A stretch of DNA of 42,742 nucleotides from an uncultured Clostridia bacterium (GCA_934167685.1 CAKPLQ010000004.1:1-42742), one strand, 5' to 3'. Positions 30,664 to 39,790 are shown, counted from the first letter of the stretch. Translations and numbers: made by a program. Notes: generated by a model not told the origin, from the sequence alone.

Positions 30664-32067
30664 ATGAAAGTTAAAGAATTAGCAATAATTATACTAATGA
30701 CAATAATGCTAATGCTATTAAACACAAAAGTAGAAGCAACAACAGGAAAGATAAATTCTGAAACAGTAAGATTAAGAAAAGAACCAAATACAAGTTCAAC
30801 AATAATAGAACAATTAGACAAAGACACAGAAGTAGAAATTATTGAAGAAGAAGATAATTGGTATAAAATTAAAGCAAAAGTAAATGGTGAAAGTGTAACA
30901 GGATATGTAAGTAAAAAACTAGTTGATGCAAAAGAAGAAAATACAGCAACAACGAATGAAGTTACAAAAGCACCAATAGAAACTGAAACCAAAGTAGACA
31001 AAGCAAATCCAGAAATATCACTTTATGATAATATTGCAGAACCTTCAACAGTAACTGTAAATACTACAAATGAAATACAAGAAAATGAACAATATAAAAT
31101 AGAACAAGAAACAGAAATAAAAGTAGTACCACTTATAAATGCGAAGACTAAATCAAAAATTGTTGGAAATGTAAAAGTAATAGAAATAATTAATGATTGG
31201 TGTAAAATAGAAAATGACTTGACAGATGGTTGGGTAAGAAAAAGTATATTAAAATCAACAGAGACACAAGAAACACAACAAGAAGAACAACAACCTGTAG
31301 TAGAAAATTCAACAGTAGAGACAAATCAAGAACAGGAAAAAGAGCCAGAAGTTACAGATAAAAAAGAAGAAACAACAACAGTAAAAAGTATAAGTAAGAC
31401 TGGATATGTGTCAGCAGACGGTTTGATAGTAAGAAAAGAAGCATCTACATCAAGTGATGAAATAGATAGTTTAGCCAAAAATGATAAAGTAGAAATAATA
31501 GGTCAAGTAGACGGATGGTATCAAATTAAGCTAAATGGGAAGACAGGATATGTATCAGCAAAATACATTTCAGACACAAAAGTAACTGAAACAACATCAA
31601 GAAGCGGAAGCACAATAAAGGAAGAAAAAGTTACACCAATGGAGGTAGAAGAAAAGACAGAGGAAACAACAAGTTCAACTACTTCAAATTCAAATAAAGG
31701 TACATCAGTAGTTGAATATGCCAAAAGTTATCTAGGATGTAAATATGTATCTGGTGGGTCATCACCATCAACAGGATTTGACTGTTCAGGATTTACATCA
31801 TATGTATATAAAAACTTTGGAGTATCACTAAGTAGGGCATCTAAAGGTCAAATAAATGATGGAGTTGCAGTATCTAGAAGTGATTTACAACCAGGGGACA
31901 TAGTAGTATTCAATAATTCAGGAAATACATCAATAGGGCATGTTGGAATATATATCGGGGGAGATAATTTTATACATGCTGCAAATCCAAGTCAAGGAGT
32001 AACAATAACATCATTATCATCAAGCTATTATAGCAAAAGATATGTAGGAGCAAGGAGAGTAAATTAA
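30664..32067 (+). CDS. Secreted SH3/NlpC-P60 peptidoglycan endopeptidase
   Basis: This 467-residue exported wall hydrolase cuts D-iGlu-diaminopimelate-type bonds. It has a signal peptide (1-26, ending V-E-A), then three bacterial SH3 domains (~28-90, ~143-198, ~245-303), separated by Glu/Thr-rich linkers. The C-terminal NlpC/P60 domain (~348-467) has catalytic Cys in GFDCSGF (~374) and His in IGHVGIYIG, followed by the H-A-A-N-P segment. Acts in cell separation or wall turnover. RBS AAAGAGG. The comEC gene begins 1 nt after the stop, so they are cotranscribed. Confidence 0.94.
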   Translation: MKVKELAIIILMTIMLMLLNTKVEATTGKINSETVRLRKEPNTSSTIIEQLDKDTEVEIIEEEDNWYKIKAKVNGESVTGYVSKKLVDAKEENTATTNEVTKAPIETETKVDKANPEISLYDNIAEPSTVTVNTTNEIQENEQYKIEQETEIKVVPLINAKTKSKIVGNVKVIEIINDWCKIENDLTDGWVRKSILKSTETQETQQEEQQPVVENSTVETNQEQEKEPEVTDKKEETTTVKSISKTGYVSADGLIVRKEASTSSDEIDSLAKNDKVEIIGQVDGWYQIKLNGKTGYVSAKYISDTKVTETTSRSGSTIKEEKVTPMEVEEKTEETTSSTTSNSNKGTSVVEYAKSYLGCKYVSGGSSPSTGFDCSGFTSYVYKNFGVSLSRASKGQINDGVAVSRSDLQPGDIVVFNNSGNTSIGHVGIYIGGDNFIHAANPSQGVTITSLSSSYYSKRYVGARRVN

Positions 32068-33972
32068 TTGAATAGACCAATTTTAATTGTAGTAATTGGT
32101 TATATTATAGGTATAATATGGGGGATATACTTTAAAGTGAGTATACTCCCATTTTATTTTTTTCTATTTTTAATCTATATTATAATCAGATTACCATATA
32201 AAAAAAGAAAATTTAATATTCTTTCAATCAAGAGATATTTTAGATATATCAAGTTGATTTTTAAAATCAATATTATTATAACAATTATTATTTCATCTTT
32301 TATATCAAATATAATAATCAAAATTCTAGAGAATAAATATGAAAATTTATATCATGAAGGAGAAGAATTAAATATTAGTGCAATTGTAATAGGAAATAAA
32401 CAAGAAAAGGACTATTACGATAGATATAAAGTAAAGGCTACTGATGGAAAGTATAAGAATACACAATTATATATTAATATATCCAAAAAGAAACAACTAG
32501 AATATGGAGACAAAATAACCTTTAAAGGAGAATACAAAGAACCATCTAAAACTAGAAACTATAAAGGATTTAATTACAAACAATATTTAAAAACATTGAA
32601 AATATATGGAACAGTAAAAACTAAAAAAATTGAAATATTAGAAAAGAACAAAGCAAATCCAATAATGCAGATTTCAAACAAGACTTTTTTTAAAATCAAA
32701 AATAATATTGAAAAAACATATAGTAATAAGATGGCGAAAATAATTTTAGGAATAATGCTAGGAGATACAACAGAGATTGATGAGCAAACTAAAGAAGATT
32801 TTGCAAATAGCAATATTTCACATGTTTTGGCTGTATCAGGGCTACACATATCATATATTATATTGCTAGCTACAAAGTCAACAAAAAACATATTTGGAAA
32901 AAAGCAAAGTAAAATTATTGCAGGTATAATTTTAGCAATATATATGGCTATTACTGGATTTAGTATATCTATTGTAAGAGCAAGTATTATGGGGATTTTA
33001 ACCTGTATGGCATTTGTAGTATATAGAAAGAGTGATACATTAAATAATATTGCAATATCAACACTAATAATATTAATAAGTAATCCATATAATCTAATAA
33101 GTATAAGTTTTTTATTAACTTATGGCGGGACATTAGGGATAATATATTTTCAGCCAGTTGTAGAAAAAATAATTAAAAGCTTTAAAATAAGAAATAGAAG
33201 ATGGAAATATGCTTATTTAAGAATTCAAAGAAAATGTGAAAATATTATTTCAATAATATCTGTGTCAATTTCAGCACAGATTATCATTGCACCAATAATG
33301 GTACTATATTTTAATAGTGCCGGATTAGGTTTTTTAATAACGAATTTATTACTTAGTTTTGTAATAGGAATAATAGTAATTGGCGGTTTTATTCAAATTT
33401 TAATATCATTAATTTCAATAAAGGCGGGTATAGCACTTGCAAAAATAATAGAGATTCCACTATATGGAATAATAATAATTTCAAAAATCAATATTGCAAA
33501 TTTTAAAGTCATAACACCAGATATTTATCAGATTACTTTATATTATTTTACAGTTTGTATTTTAGCTTATTTGTATAAAATTTTTAATCAAAGGCATTGT
33601 AATATAACTCAAGAGAGAATCAAAAACACTTTGTATTTATTAAGGTATAAGTCAAGACCTCATTTTAAGAAAGTTAAAATTTTAATAATTATTTTAGTCA
33701 TTGTATTTTATTCAATTAACAAAATTCCAGATAATTTAAAAATTTATTTTATAGATGTAGGGCAAGGTGACAGTACATTGATAGTTACACCAAGCAACAA
33801 AAAAATTCTTATAGATGGAGGAGGAAGTAGTTCGTATGATGTTGGTAAAAATACATTATTACCATATTTGCTAGATAGAAAAATTAAAAAAATAGATTAT
33901 ATGATAATTAGTCATTTTGATAATGACCATGTTCGGACGGGTTGTTATATATTCTACAGGAAATTAAGGTAG
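32068..33972 (+). CDS. comEC: ComEC/Rec2 competence channel protein, front part (frameshifted)
   Basis: It starts at TTG 32068 (AAGGAGAG upstream), right after the previous stop. Order: an N-terminal DUF4131 region with membrane helices, the ComEC channel domain (NISHVLAVSGLHISYI near ~250), more helices, then the beginning of the metallo-beta-lactamase domain (FIDVGQGDST, LIDGGGSS, ISHFDNDHV). The frame is lost after D-H-V near 33930: it continues R-T-G-C-Y-I and stops at 33972, while the next frame (33942 on) resumes the family pattern L-Y-I-L-Q-E-I-K. An extra C on each side of GGA at 33930-33936, or one lost base, would explain it. In its family this protein passes single-stranded DNA across the membrane. 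Confidence 0.88.
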   Translation: MNRPILIVVIGYIIGIIWGIYFKVSILPFYFFLFLIYIIIRLPYKKRKFNILSIKRYFRYIKLIFKINIIITIIISSFISNIIIKILENKYENLYHEGEELNISAIVIGNKQEKDYYDRYKVKATDGKYKNTQLYINISKKKQLEYGDKITFKGEYKEPSKTRNYKGFNYKQYLKTLKIYGTVKTKKIEILEKNKANPIMQISNKTFFKIKNNIEKTYSNKMAKIILGIMLGDTTEIDEQTKEDFANSNISHVLAVSGLHISYIILLATKSTKNIFGKKQSKIIAGIILAIYMAITGFSISIVRASIMGILTCMAFVVYRKSDTLNNIAISTLIILISNPYNLISISFLLTYGGTLGIIYFQPVVEKIIKSFKIRNRRWKYAYLRIQRKCENIISIISVSISAQIIIAPIMVLYFNSAGLGFLITNLLLSFVIGIIVIGGFIQILISLISIKAGIALAKIIEIPLYGIIIISKINIANFKVITPDIYQITLYYFTVCILAYLYKIFNQRHCNITQERIKNTLYLLRYKSRPHFKKVKILIIILVIVFYSINKIPDNLKIYFIDVGQGDSTLIVTPSNKKILIDGGGSSSYDVGKNTLLPYLLDRKIKKIDYMIISHFDNDHVRTGCYIFYRKLR

Positions 33973-34535
33973 AAAGAATAATTATAGGAAGACAATTTGA
34001 AACTTGTGAAAATTATGAGGAATTTCAAAGAATAGTAAAAACTAAAAAAATCAAAGTAACTATAGTGGAAACTGGAAATAAAATTGCAATTGAGAAGGGG
34101 TTGTATTTTTATGTATTATGGCCTTCGGAGACAGATATGATTTCTAATAATGCAATAAATAATAATTCATTAGTATGTAAGCTAATATATAATAATTTTT
34201 CTATGTTGTTTACAGGGGATATTGAAGAAATTGCAGAAAAGGCAATTCTATCAAAATATGTTAATAAAACAGAGTTGTTAAATGCTGATATTCTGAAGGT
34301 TGCTCATCATGGTTCTAAAACATCTTCTATAAAAGAATTTATAAATGTGGTTAACCCTAAATATGCCGTTATTGGAGTGGGTAAAGATAATAAGTTTGGA
34401 CATCCTTCTGAAAAAACTTTGGAAACCTTGAATGATAAAAATGTGAAGATTTATAGAACTGATATTTCTGGAGAAATAATGATTATAATTGATGGAGATA
34501 GTGTGAAGGTAAAAAGTTTTTTGAATACGAGTTGA
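33942..34535 (+). CDS. comEC: ComEC C-terminal metallo-beta-lactamase part (after frameshift)
   Basis: This is the rest of the comEC MBL domain in the next reading frame. It carries L-L-F-T-G-D-I-E (~89-96), the A-H-H-G-S-K motif (~119-124) and F-G-H-P-S-E (~152-157), all expected downstream of the HxxxDH motif in the first part. The ATG at 33942 has no ribosome site, so it is not a natural start. Together with 32068-33972 it would make a ~820-residue protein, near normal ComEC size. Confidence 0.8.
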   Translation: MLYILQEIKVERIIIGRQFETCENYEEFQRIVKTKKIKVTIVETGNKIAIEKGLYFYVLWPSETDMISNNAINNNSLVCKLIYNNFSMLFTGDIEEIAEKAILSKYVNKTELLNADILKVAHHGSKTSSIKEFINVVNPKYAVIGVGKDNKFGHPSEKTLETLNDKNVKIYRTDISGEIMIIIDGDSVKVKSFLNTS

Positions 34536-34613
34536 GAGTTATGAATGCAATAAATTTTATAGAAACAATTGAATAAGCAATAAATTTTATGTTAAAATAA
34601 GGAGGAAAAGAGA

Positions 34614-34940
34614 TTGAACAAAAATTTACTAGATATTGAAGTTATAAGAGGATTTGTAACAAAAAGAAAAGTTGACTAGACGATGCATTGTTTGAATAGA
34701 TTAAATCAAAGAAATATATCAATATTAGATGTAAAAAATGCTATTCAAAATGGTAGAATAATAGAATATTATTATGATGATTATCCATATCCAAGTTGCT
34801 TAATATTAGGGTATAACATAAATTATAAGAAAATACATATTGTATGTGGAATAAGCTCAGATACAGTCCATATGATTACAGCATATTATCCAGATACAAA
34901 TTATTGGGAAAAGGATATGAAAACGAGGAGGGAAAAATAA
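34614..34940 (+). pseudogene. DUF4258 toxin-like protein with in-frame TAG
   Basis: AAGGAGG at 34599-34605 leads to a TTG start at 34614. The frame reads 21 codons, meets TAG at 34677-34679 and continues T-M-H-C-L-N-R-L-N-Q-R-N-I-S without a shift. DUF4258 proteins typically have (K/R)-x-x-W-T-x-H-x-x-x-R-x-x-Q-R-x-I, so the TAG stands at the usual Trp (TGG to TAG). The part after the stop (85 codons from ATG 34683) keeps the H...R core, YPSCLIL-type and HMITAYYPD segments. It overlaps the YgiT gene by one base. It is either an inactivated toxin or one made by internal start or readthrough. Confidence 0.7.
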
Positions 34941-35170
34941 TGAAATGTTTTATGTGTGATGGAGATTTAGAAGAGAAAAAGGTGAATTATGTAGTTGATT
35001 TAGAAGAAACGATTATCATTATTAAAGGTGTACCAGCAAAAGTTTGCCCACAATGTGGTGAACAGTATTTTGATGATAAAACATCAGAAAACATTGAAAG
35101 AATTGTAAATCAATTGAAACAGTTGGCAACGGAAGTGACAATTGTTAATTATACTGAAAAAGTTGCATAA
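34940..35170 (+). CDS. YgiT-type (MqsA-like) zinc-finger antitoxin
   Basis: 76 residues. The N-terminal zinc site is C-F-M-C (3-6) and C-P-Q-C (~37-40), the MqsA/YgiT pattern, with G-V-P-A-K-V-C-P-Q-C-G-E-Q-Y typical of the family. There is no C-terminal XRE HTH, so it is the short form. It starts inside the stop of the DUF4258 gene (TAATG), the usual toxin-first coupling, with GAGGAGGG upstream. It neutralises the toxin by inference from the known DUF4258/YgiT pairing. Confidence 0.88.
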   Translation: MKCFMCDGDLEEKKVNYVVDLEETIIIIKGVPAKVCPQCGEQYFDDKTSENIERIVNQLKQLATEVTIVNYTEKVA

Positions 35171-35197
35171 TCTCCTGTTAAATTTTGTATAAAAATT

Positions 35198-35233
35198 ACA
35201 ACCTTGGTAATAATATGAAAAACGGAAGGTTGT
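35198..35233. terminator. Hairpin after the toxin-antitoxin pair
   Basis: ACAACCTT (35198-35205) pairs perfectly with AAGGTTGT (35226-35233) around 20 nt. No T-run follows, so its role as a terminator is uncertain. Confidence 0.4.
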
Positions 35234-35237
35234 GAGA

Positions 35238-35412
35238 GGTTGAAAAATAATTACAATTTTGGCTACTTCAAATTTCATTTAAAACGCGGTTACATACACC
35301 ACGTATGCGCCCTTGCCTTTTAAATAAAATTTTCAGCTCTGCATACTGAGGCTGTAACAAGCAAGCTTTAACAGCCTCAGTGATTGCCAAAATTTAATTC
35401 TTTTCCAACCTG
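35238..35412. repeat. Imperfect ~175-bp palindromic element (E3)
   Basis: The outer arms AGGTTGAAAAATAATTACAA-TTTTGGC and GCCAAAA-TTTAATTCTTTTCCAACCT are inverted copies with few mismatches. Inside lies a second hairpin, ACTGAGGCTGT/ACAGCCTCAGT (35346-35381), and a CATAC/GTATG one near 35293-35307. The loop carries GCGCCCTT (35307-35314), also found in the loop of E1, and GGCTACTTCAAA matches GGCTTACTTCAAA of E1. There is no ORF; the gene gap 35171-35442 is filled by this structure. Confidence 0.6.
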
Positions 35413-35442
35413 GTTCGTGCCTTGAGAAAGGAATGAATAAAA

Positions 35443-36051
35443 ATGAAAAATACAGGAAAAATCATAATTATAAGTATAGTATTAGCAATATGTGCAGGGG
35501 TTGCAACATATTTTATAGTAAAGCAAAATAAAAAAAGTGAAATAATACCAGAAACGAATACGTATATATCAGAAAAAATAGAAGACGAATGCACAGAAGA
35601 ATACAAAGAAGAACAAGGACAAGAAAATACAACAGTAGTATCTTCAACAGAAGAGAAGGTAGCAGCAAATGCGATATTGATATTAAAAAAATATTATACC
35701 AAATGTGACCATACAATAAATGAATATGTAGAATTGCCACAAGAATTGGTAAATTTAACGAAAGAACAAGTTCAAGAAAAATATAAAGATTGGCAAGTAA
35801 TTGGATTTGAAAAAGGAAAAGTAACATTATATAAAGAATTTGACGATGTATGTGGGGAACATTTTAAATTAAAAATAGAAAATGGAAAAGTTGTTGTATA
35901 TACTGTAAATAATGATGGAACAGAAACCCTTTATGAAAAAACAAATATTTCAAGTGAATATCTTACAGAAACAGACTTACTTAATATGCAAGATGGATTA
36001 GAGATATACGGAAAAGAAGAATTAAATCAAGTTATTGAAGATTTTGAGTAA
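35443..36051 (+). CDS. BofC C-terminal-domain-like membrane-anchored protein
   Basis: 202 residues: one N-terminal membrane anchor (6-26), an acidic linker (~30-70) and a compact domain (~78-200). The domain has C-D-H-T-I-N-E-Y-V-E-L-P, L-V-N-L-T-K-E-Q-V-Q-E-K-Y-K-D-W and L-T-E-T-D-L-L-N-M, a layout I associate with BofC-like domains of clostridial proteins. BofC itself controls intercompartmental sigma-K signalling in B. subtilis, but that role is not established here, and the protein lacks the BofC N-terminal inhibitor domain. AGAAAGGAATG precedes the ATG. Confidence 0.7.
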   Translation: MKNTGKIIIISIVLAICAGVATYFIVKQNKKSEIIPETNTYISEKIEDECTEEYKEEQGQENTTVVSSTEEKVAANAILILKKYYTKCDHTINEYVELPQELVNLTKEQVQEKYKDWQVIGFEKGKVTLYKEFDDVCGEHFKLKIENGKVVVYTVNNDGTETLYEKTNISSEYLTETDLLNMQDGLEIYGKEELNQVIEDFE

Positions 36052-36108
36052 TAAATTAAAGACAAGCCACATAAAATTTAACTAAAGAGATAAACGAGGA
36101 GGAAAATT

Positions 36109-38709
36109 ATGTGGGAAACTTTAAGAAAAGAAGATATTTTACAGAAACTAAGGACAAAGCAAGGTGTAGGATTATCGCAACGAGAGGTACTTGTAAGAAA
36201 ACAGAAATATGGGAGTAACAAATTAGAAGAAAAAAAGAAAGAAACACTATTAGTAAAATTTATAAAACAATTTAATGATTTTATGATTATTATTTTAATA
36301 ATAGCATCAATTTTATCAGCTGTTACCTCATATTTTCAAGGTGAAAATGATTATGTTGATTCAATAATTATTATTGCTATTGTAGTATTTAATGCACTTA
36401 TGGGAGTAATTCAAGAAGCAAAGGCTGAGAAATCAATTGAGGCATTAAAGCAAATGACTCCACCTAAAGCTAAAGTTATAAGAGATGGACGAGTACAAGA
36501 AATTAATGCAGAAGAGTTAGTACCAGGAGACATTGTTGAATTAGAAGCGGGAATTTATGTGCCAGCAGATTGTAGATTATTAGAAAGCCATAATTTAAAA
36601 ATAGAGGAATCAAGTTTGACAGGAGAAACAGAGCCTGTTCTGAAAAATGCAGATATGATAGCACAAAATGATGTGCCATTAGGAGACATGTTAAATATGG
36701 CATTTATGGCAAGTATTGTGGTAAATGGCCATGGGAAAGCAGTAGTAACTGAAACTGGAATGAATACACGAGTAGGCAAAATTGCAAATATGATTATGGA
36801 AGACGAAATACCTGAAACACCAATCCAGAAGAAGTTAGCACAAGTTGGAAAAACACTAGGAATAGTATGTTTGGCGATTTGTGCACTTATATTTTTTATA
36901 GGAATGATAAAACATATTTACCCAATAGAGATGTTTATGACTTCAGTGGGATTGGCAGTTGCGGCTATACCAGAGGGATTGCCTGCAATTGTAACAATTA
37001 TGCTCTCAATTGGTGTAAGTAAAATGGCTAAAAATAACAGCATTATAAGAAAGTTGCCAGCAGTAGAAACTTTAGGATGTAGTAATGTTATTTGTTCAGA
37101 TAAAACAGGGACATTAACTCAAAATAAGATGACAGTTGTAGAGATAAAGGCCAAAGATACAATATTAGCAAGTAAATTTGCAACAATGTGTACTGATAGT
37201 AATATTATTCATCAAAATGGACAAACAAAAGTAAATGGAGAGCCTACGGAAATTGCCTTGGTACAGAATGGACTTAAACATAATTTAAATAAAAATGATT
37301 TATATAAGGAAATGCCACGAGTGGCAGAAATTCCATTTGATTCTAATAGAAAAATGATGACAACAATACATAAAAATGGAGGTAGATATCTGGTTATAAC
37401 TAAAGGTGCTCCAGATATATTGCTTAATAAATGTAATTTAATGAGTATGGAAAAACGTAGAATAGAGATTGAAAATCAGCAAATGGCTGAAAAGGCCTTA
37501 AGAGTAATTGCAGTAGCATATAAAGAAATTGATAATTTACCTAGAAGTTTAGAAATGAATTTATTAGAAGATGGGTTGAATTTTGTTGGATTAATTGGGA
37601 TGATAGACCCTCCTAGAGATGGTGTAAAAGAAGCGGTACGAACTTGTAAAAAGGCAGGGATAAAAACTGTAATGATTACAGGTGACCATATTGCAACTGC
37701 TAAAGCAATTGCGAAAGAGTTAAATATTTTATCGCCACATGATAAAGCAATAACAGGAAAAGAACTTGACAAAATTTCTCAAGAACAATTAGTAAAAGAT
37801 ATTAAAGATTATTCAGTATTTGCAAGGGTAACTCCTGAACATAAGGTCAGAATTGTAAAGGCATGGCAAAGTGCAGGAAATGTAGTCGCTATGACAGGCG
37901 ATGGTGTAAATGATAGTCCGGCATTAAAATGTGCAGATATAGGAATTGCAATGGGAAAAAACGGTACTGATGTTGCTAAAAATGCTTCTGATATGATACT
38001 TGCAGATGACAATTTTGTTACAATTGTAAAAGCAGTAAAACAGGGGAGAAATATATATGATAATATCAAAAAGGCTATTCACTTTTTGATTGCAACAAAT
38101 ATAGGTGAGATAGTAACTGTATTTATGGGACTGGTTCTAGGGTTAAAATCACCATTATTAGCAATTCAATTATTATGGATAAATTTGGTTACAGATTCTT
38201 TGCCTGCAATTGCAATTGGCTTAGAACCACCTGAAAAAGATATCATGAAAAGACCTCCTGTAGATAATAAAAAAGGTATTTTTGCAGATGGTCTATGGAA
38301 TAAAATTGTTATTGAAGGAATCATGTTAGGAATTTTAACACTTGTTGCATTTGGAATAGGAAATAAATATTATGATTTAGAAGTAGCAAGAACAATGGCT
38401 TTTGTTTCTTTAGGATTATTAGAACTTGTCCACAGTTTTAATATAAAAAGTGAACAGTCTATATTTCAAATTGGGTTATTTGAGAATAAGTATTTGATTG
38501 GAAGTTTTGTGTTAGGTGCTATAGTTCAGACTATTGTTGTGTTTGTTCCAACATTAGCAGATGTGTTTAAGTTAGTTCCATTGACTCAGACACAATGGTT
38601 TATTACAATTGCTATTTCGTTGCTACCAATAGTGATTGTTGAGTTACAAAAGAAGTTTTCTTCTATGAATTTGGTTAAAATTATTTATATGAGGAAACAA
38701 GAGGCGTAA
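36109..38709 (+). CDS. P2A-type cation (Ca2+)-transporting ATPase
   Basis: This 866-residue membrane pump has an N-terminal cation-ATPase domain, LTGETEPV in the actuator, phosphorylated D331 in CSDKTGTLTQNKMT, and MTGDGVNDSPALK in the P domain. Ion-site segments fit SERCA/PMR1-type Ca2+ pumps: AAIPEGLPA in M4 and N-L-V-T-D-S-L-P-A in M6. The C-terminal cation ATPase domain has four helices. CGAGGAGG lies before the ATG. It probably exports Ca2+ (or Mn2+); monocistronic. Confidence 0.93.
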   Translation: MWETLRKEDILQKLRTKQGVGLSQREVLVRKQKYGSNKLEEKKKETLLVKFIKQFNDFMIIILIIASILSAVTSYFQGENDYVDSIIIIAIVVFNALMGVIQEAKAEKSIEALKQMTPPKAKVIRDGRVQEINAEELVPGDIVELEAGIYVPADCRLLESHNLKIEESSLTGETEPVLKNADMIAQNDVPLGDMLNMAFMASIVVNGHGKAVVTETGMNTRVGKIANMIMEDEIPETPIQKKLAQVGKTLGIVCLAICALIFFIGMIKHIYPIEMFMTSVGLAVAAIPEGLPAIVTIMLSIGVSKMAKNNSIIRKLPAVETLGCSNVICSDKTGTLTQNKMTVVEIKAKDTILASKFATMCTDSNIIHQNGQTKVNGEPTEIALVQNGLKHNLNKNDLYKEMPRVAEIPFDSNRKMMTTIHKNGGRYLVITKGAPDILLNKCNLMSMEKRRIEIENQQMAEKALRVIAVAYKEIDNLPRSLEMNLLEDGLNFVGLIGMIDPPRDGVKEAVRTCKKAGIKTVMITGDHIATAKAIAKELNILSPHDKAITGKELDKISQEQLVKDIKDYSVFARVTPEHKVRIVKAWQSAGNVVAMTGDGVNDSPALKCADIGIAMGKNGTDVAKNASDMILADDNFVTIVKAVKQGRNIYDNIKKAIHFLIATNIGEIVTVFMGLVLGLKSPLLAIQLLWINLVTDSLPAIAIGLEPPEKDIMKRPPVDNKKGIFADGLWNKIVIEGIMLGILTLVAFGIGNKYYDLEVARTMAFVSLGLLELVHSFNIKSEQSIFQIGLFENKYLIGSFVLGAIVQTIVVFVPTLADVFKLVPLTQTQWFITIAISLLPIVIVELQKKFSSMNLVKIIYMRKQEA

Positions 38710-38726
38710 TTAATTTATATATAGTG

Positions 38727-38771
38727 AGGCACGGCACATTTGTTTTAGAGAATTGATGGGCCGTGGCTTTT
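38727..38771. terminator. Terminator between the P2 ATPase and dinD
   Basis: AGGCACGGC pairs with GCCGTGGCT (one mismatch), followed by TTTT. Confidence 0.6.
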
Positions 38772-38782
38772 GAATTAAAACT

Positions 38783-39616
38783 TTATTTGACTTCTAATAA
38801 TTTTTTTTCTTTTTCTAATTGTTTTAGACTTTTTTCTGGAGTGGGTAAATCTTCTGGCATAGTGCCACCAAGTTCTTTTATTGTATTTCTTATTTTGGAA
38901 CCAACTTCATAATGTGTTTTATTAGCAGCTGATTCAGTTTGTATGTTATCTCGTTTTAATCTTGACTCAGTTTGTGTAATACGAAATAGATTTGCTGCAA
39001 GTTCTTCACTGCCCATATTATCTAAAATATCTTCTCTATATCGTAGATCTTTTCTTTTGGCTATATCGTCAGCAGTTTCGCCATTATATAATCCTTTATA
39101 TCCAGCGTTATGGAATTTATCAAAGTTTTTTACTCCTGCATTTTTGGCAGCCTGGTTAAGTGAATAGTTTCCTTTTCTTGTTAGATTTCTTTGGTAAAAT
39201 CTTTTTTCGTCCTCTGTTAACATACTGTATTCTTTTTCTGTAAGTTCTTGCTTTCTTGTTTGAATTGCAAAATATGTTTGGGCAAGAGCTATGACTTTTT
39301 TTCGGCTATCACCATTTTGAGCAATTAAGTAACAGGCATAGCGGGTTAGTTTGTAATCTTTAATTTCTTTTTCAGCTCCAGAGCCTATTGCCACCATCTT
39401 CCTGACATCAAGAAAATGGTCAAGATTACTTATATTGCTGTTTTCACAAGATTGTTTGGCCTTTCTTATTACTTTCTCGAAATTTTCCCATTTGTTATAT
39501 TCTAAAATCTTTTGTAATTCTCTAGCATACCAATATTCAACTCCATTTTCATCAATGTGCTTAATATTTTCAAAGTTTTCATTTGTATAACTTGAAGTTT
39601 TTTCTAATTGTTTCAT
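38783..39616 (-). CDS. dinD: DNA-damage-inducible protein D
   Basis: This 277-residue protein matches DinD. It has a BRO-N-like start (Y-W-Y-A-R-E-L-Q-K-I-L-E-Y-x-x-W-E-N-F), then K-D-Y-K-L-T-R-Y-A-C-Y-L-I-A-Q-N-G-D and A-Q-T-Y-F-A-I-Q-T-R-K-Q-E. Next come the NLTRKGNYSLNQAAKNAGV region and the ANLFRITQTESRLKRD tail. In E. coli DinD is SOS-induced and inhibits RecA strand exchange. AAAGGAGGTG precedes the ATG, and a LexA-like box plus promoter lie directly upstream. Confidence 0.92.
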   Translation of the reverse strand: MKQLEKTSSYTNENFENIKHIDENGVEYWYARELQKILEYNKWENFEKVIRKAKQSCENSNISNLDHFLDVRKMVAIGSGAEKEIKDYKLTRYACYLIAQNGDSRKKVIALAQTYFAIQTRKQELTEKEYSMLTEDEKRFYQRNLTRKGNYSLNQAAKNAGVKNFDKFHNAGYKGLYNGETADDIAKRKDLRYREDILDNMGSEELAANLFRITQTESRLKRDNIQTESAANKTHYEVGSKIRNTIKELGGTMPEDLPTPEKSLKQLEKEKKLLEVK

Positions 39617-39648
39617 TTTTTCACCTCCTTTTTTATATTATTTATGAT

Positions 39649-39677
39649 ATTATACTACAGTTAAATAGAGATTACAA
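39649..39677 (-). promoter_or_regulatory. Promoter of dinD
   Basis: Minus strand: TTGTAA (39677-39672), 17 bp, TATAAT (39654-39649). Confidence 0.7.
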
Positions 39678-39685
39678 TATAAGAG

Positions 39686-39699
39686 CGAAAAAAAGTTCG
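39686..39699. promoter_or_regulatory. LexA/DinR-like SOS box
   Basis: CGAAA-AAAA-GTTCG matches the Gram-positive CGAAC-N4-GTTCG box with one mismatch. It lies 9 bp upstream of the dinD -35 and 11 bp upstream of the lemA -35, between the divergent promoters. Confidence 0.6.
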
Positions 39700-39710
39700 A
39701 AAAAATTATA

Positions 39711-39739
39711 TTGACAAAAAAATAAAAAAATGTTACTTT
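39711..39739 (+). promoter_or_regulatory. Promoter of lemA
   Basis: TTGACA (39711-39716), 17 bp, TACTTT (39734-39739), 52 nt before the ATG. Confidence 0.55.
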
Positions 39740-39790
39740 ATAAGAAGTGTAACTAATTATACTAAAAGATAAAAAGAAAGGGGAAAGAGT

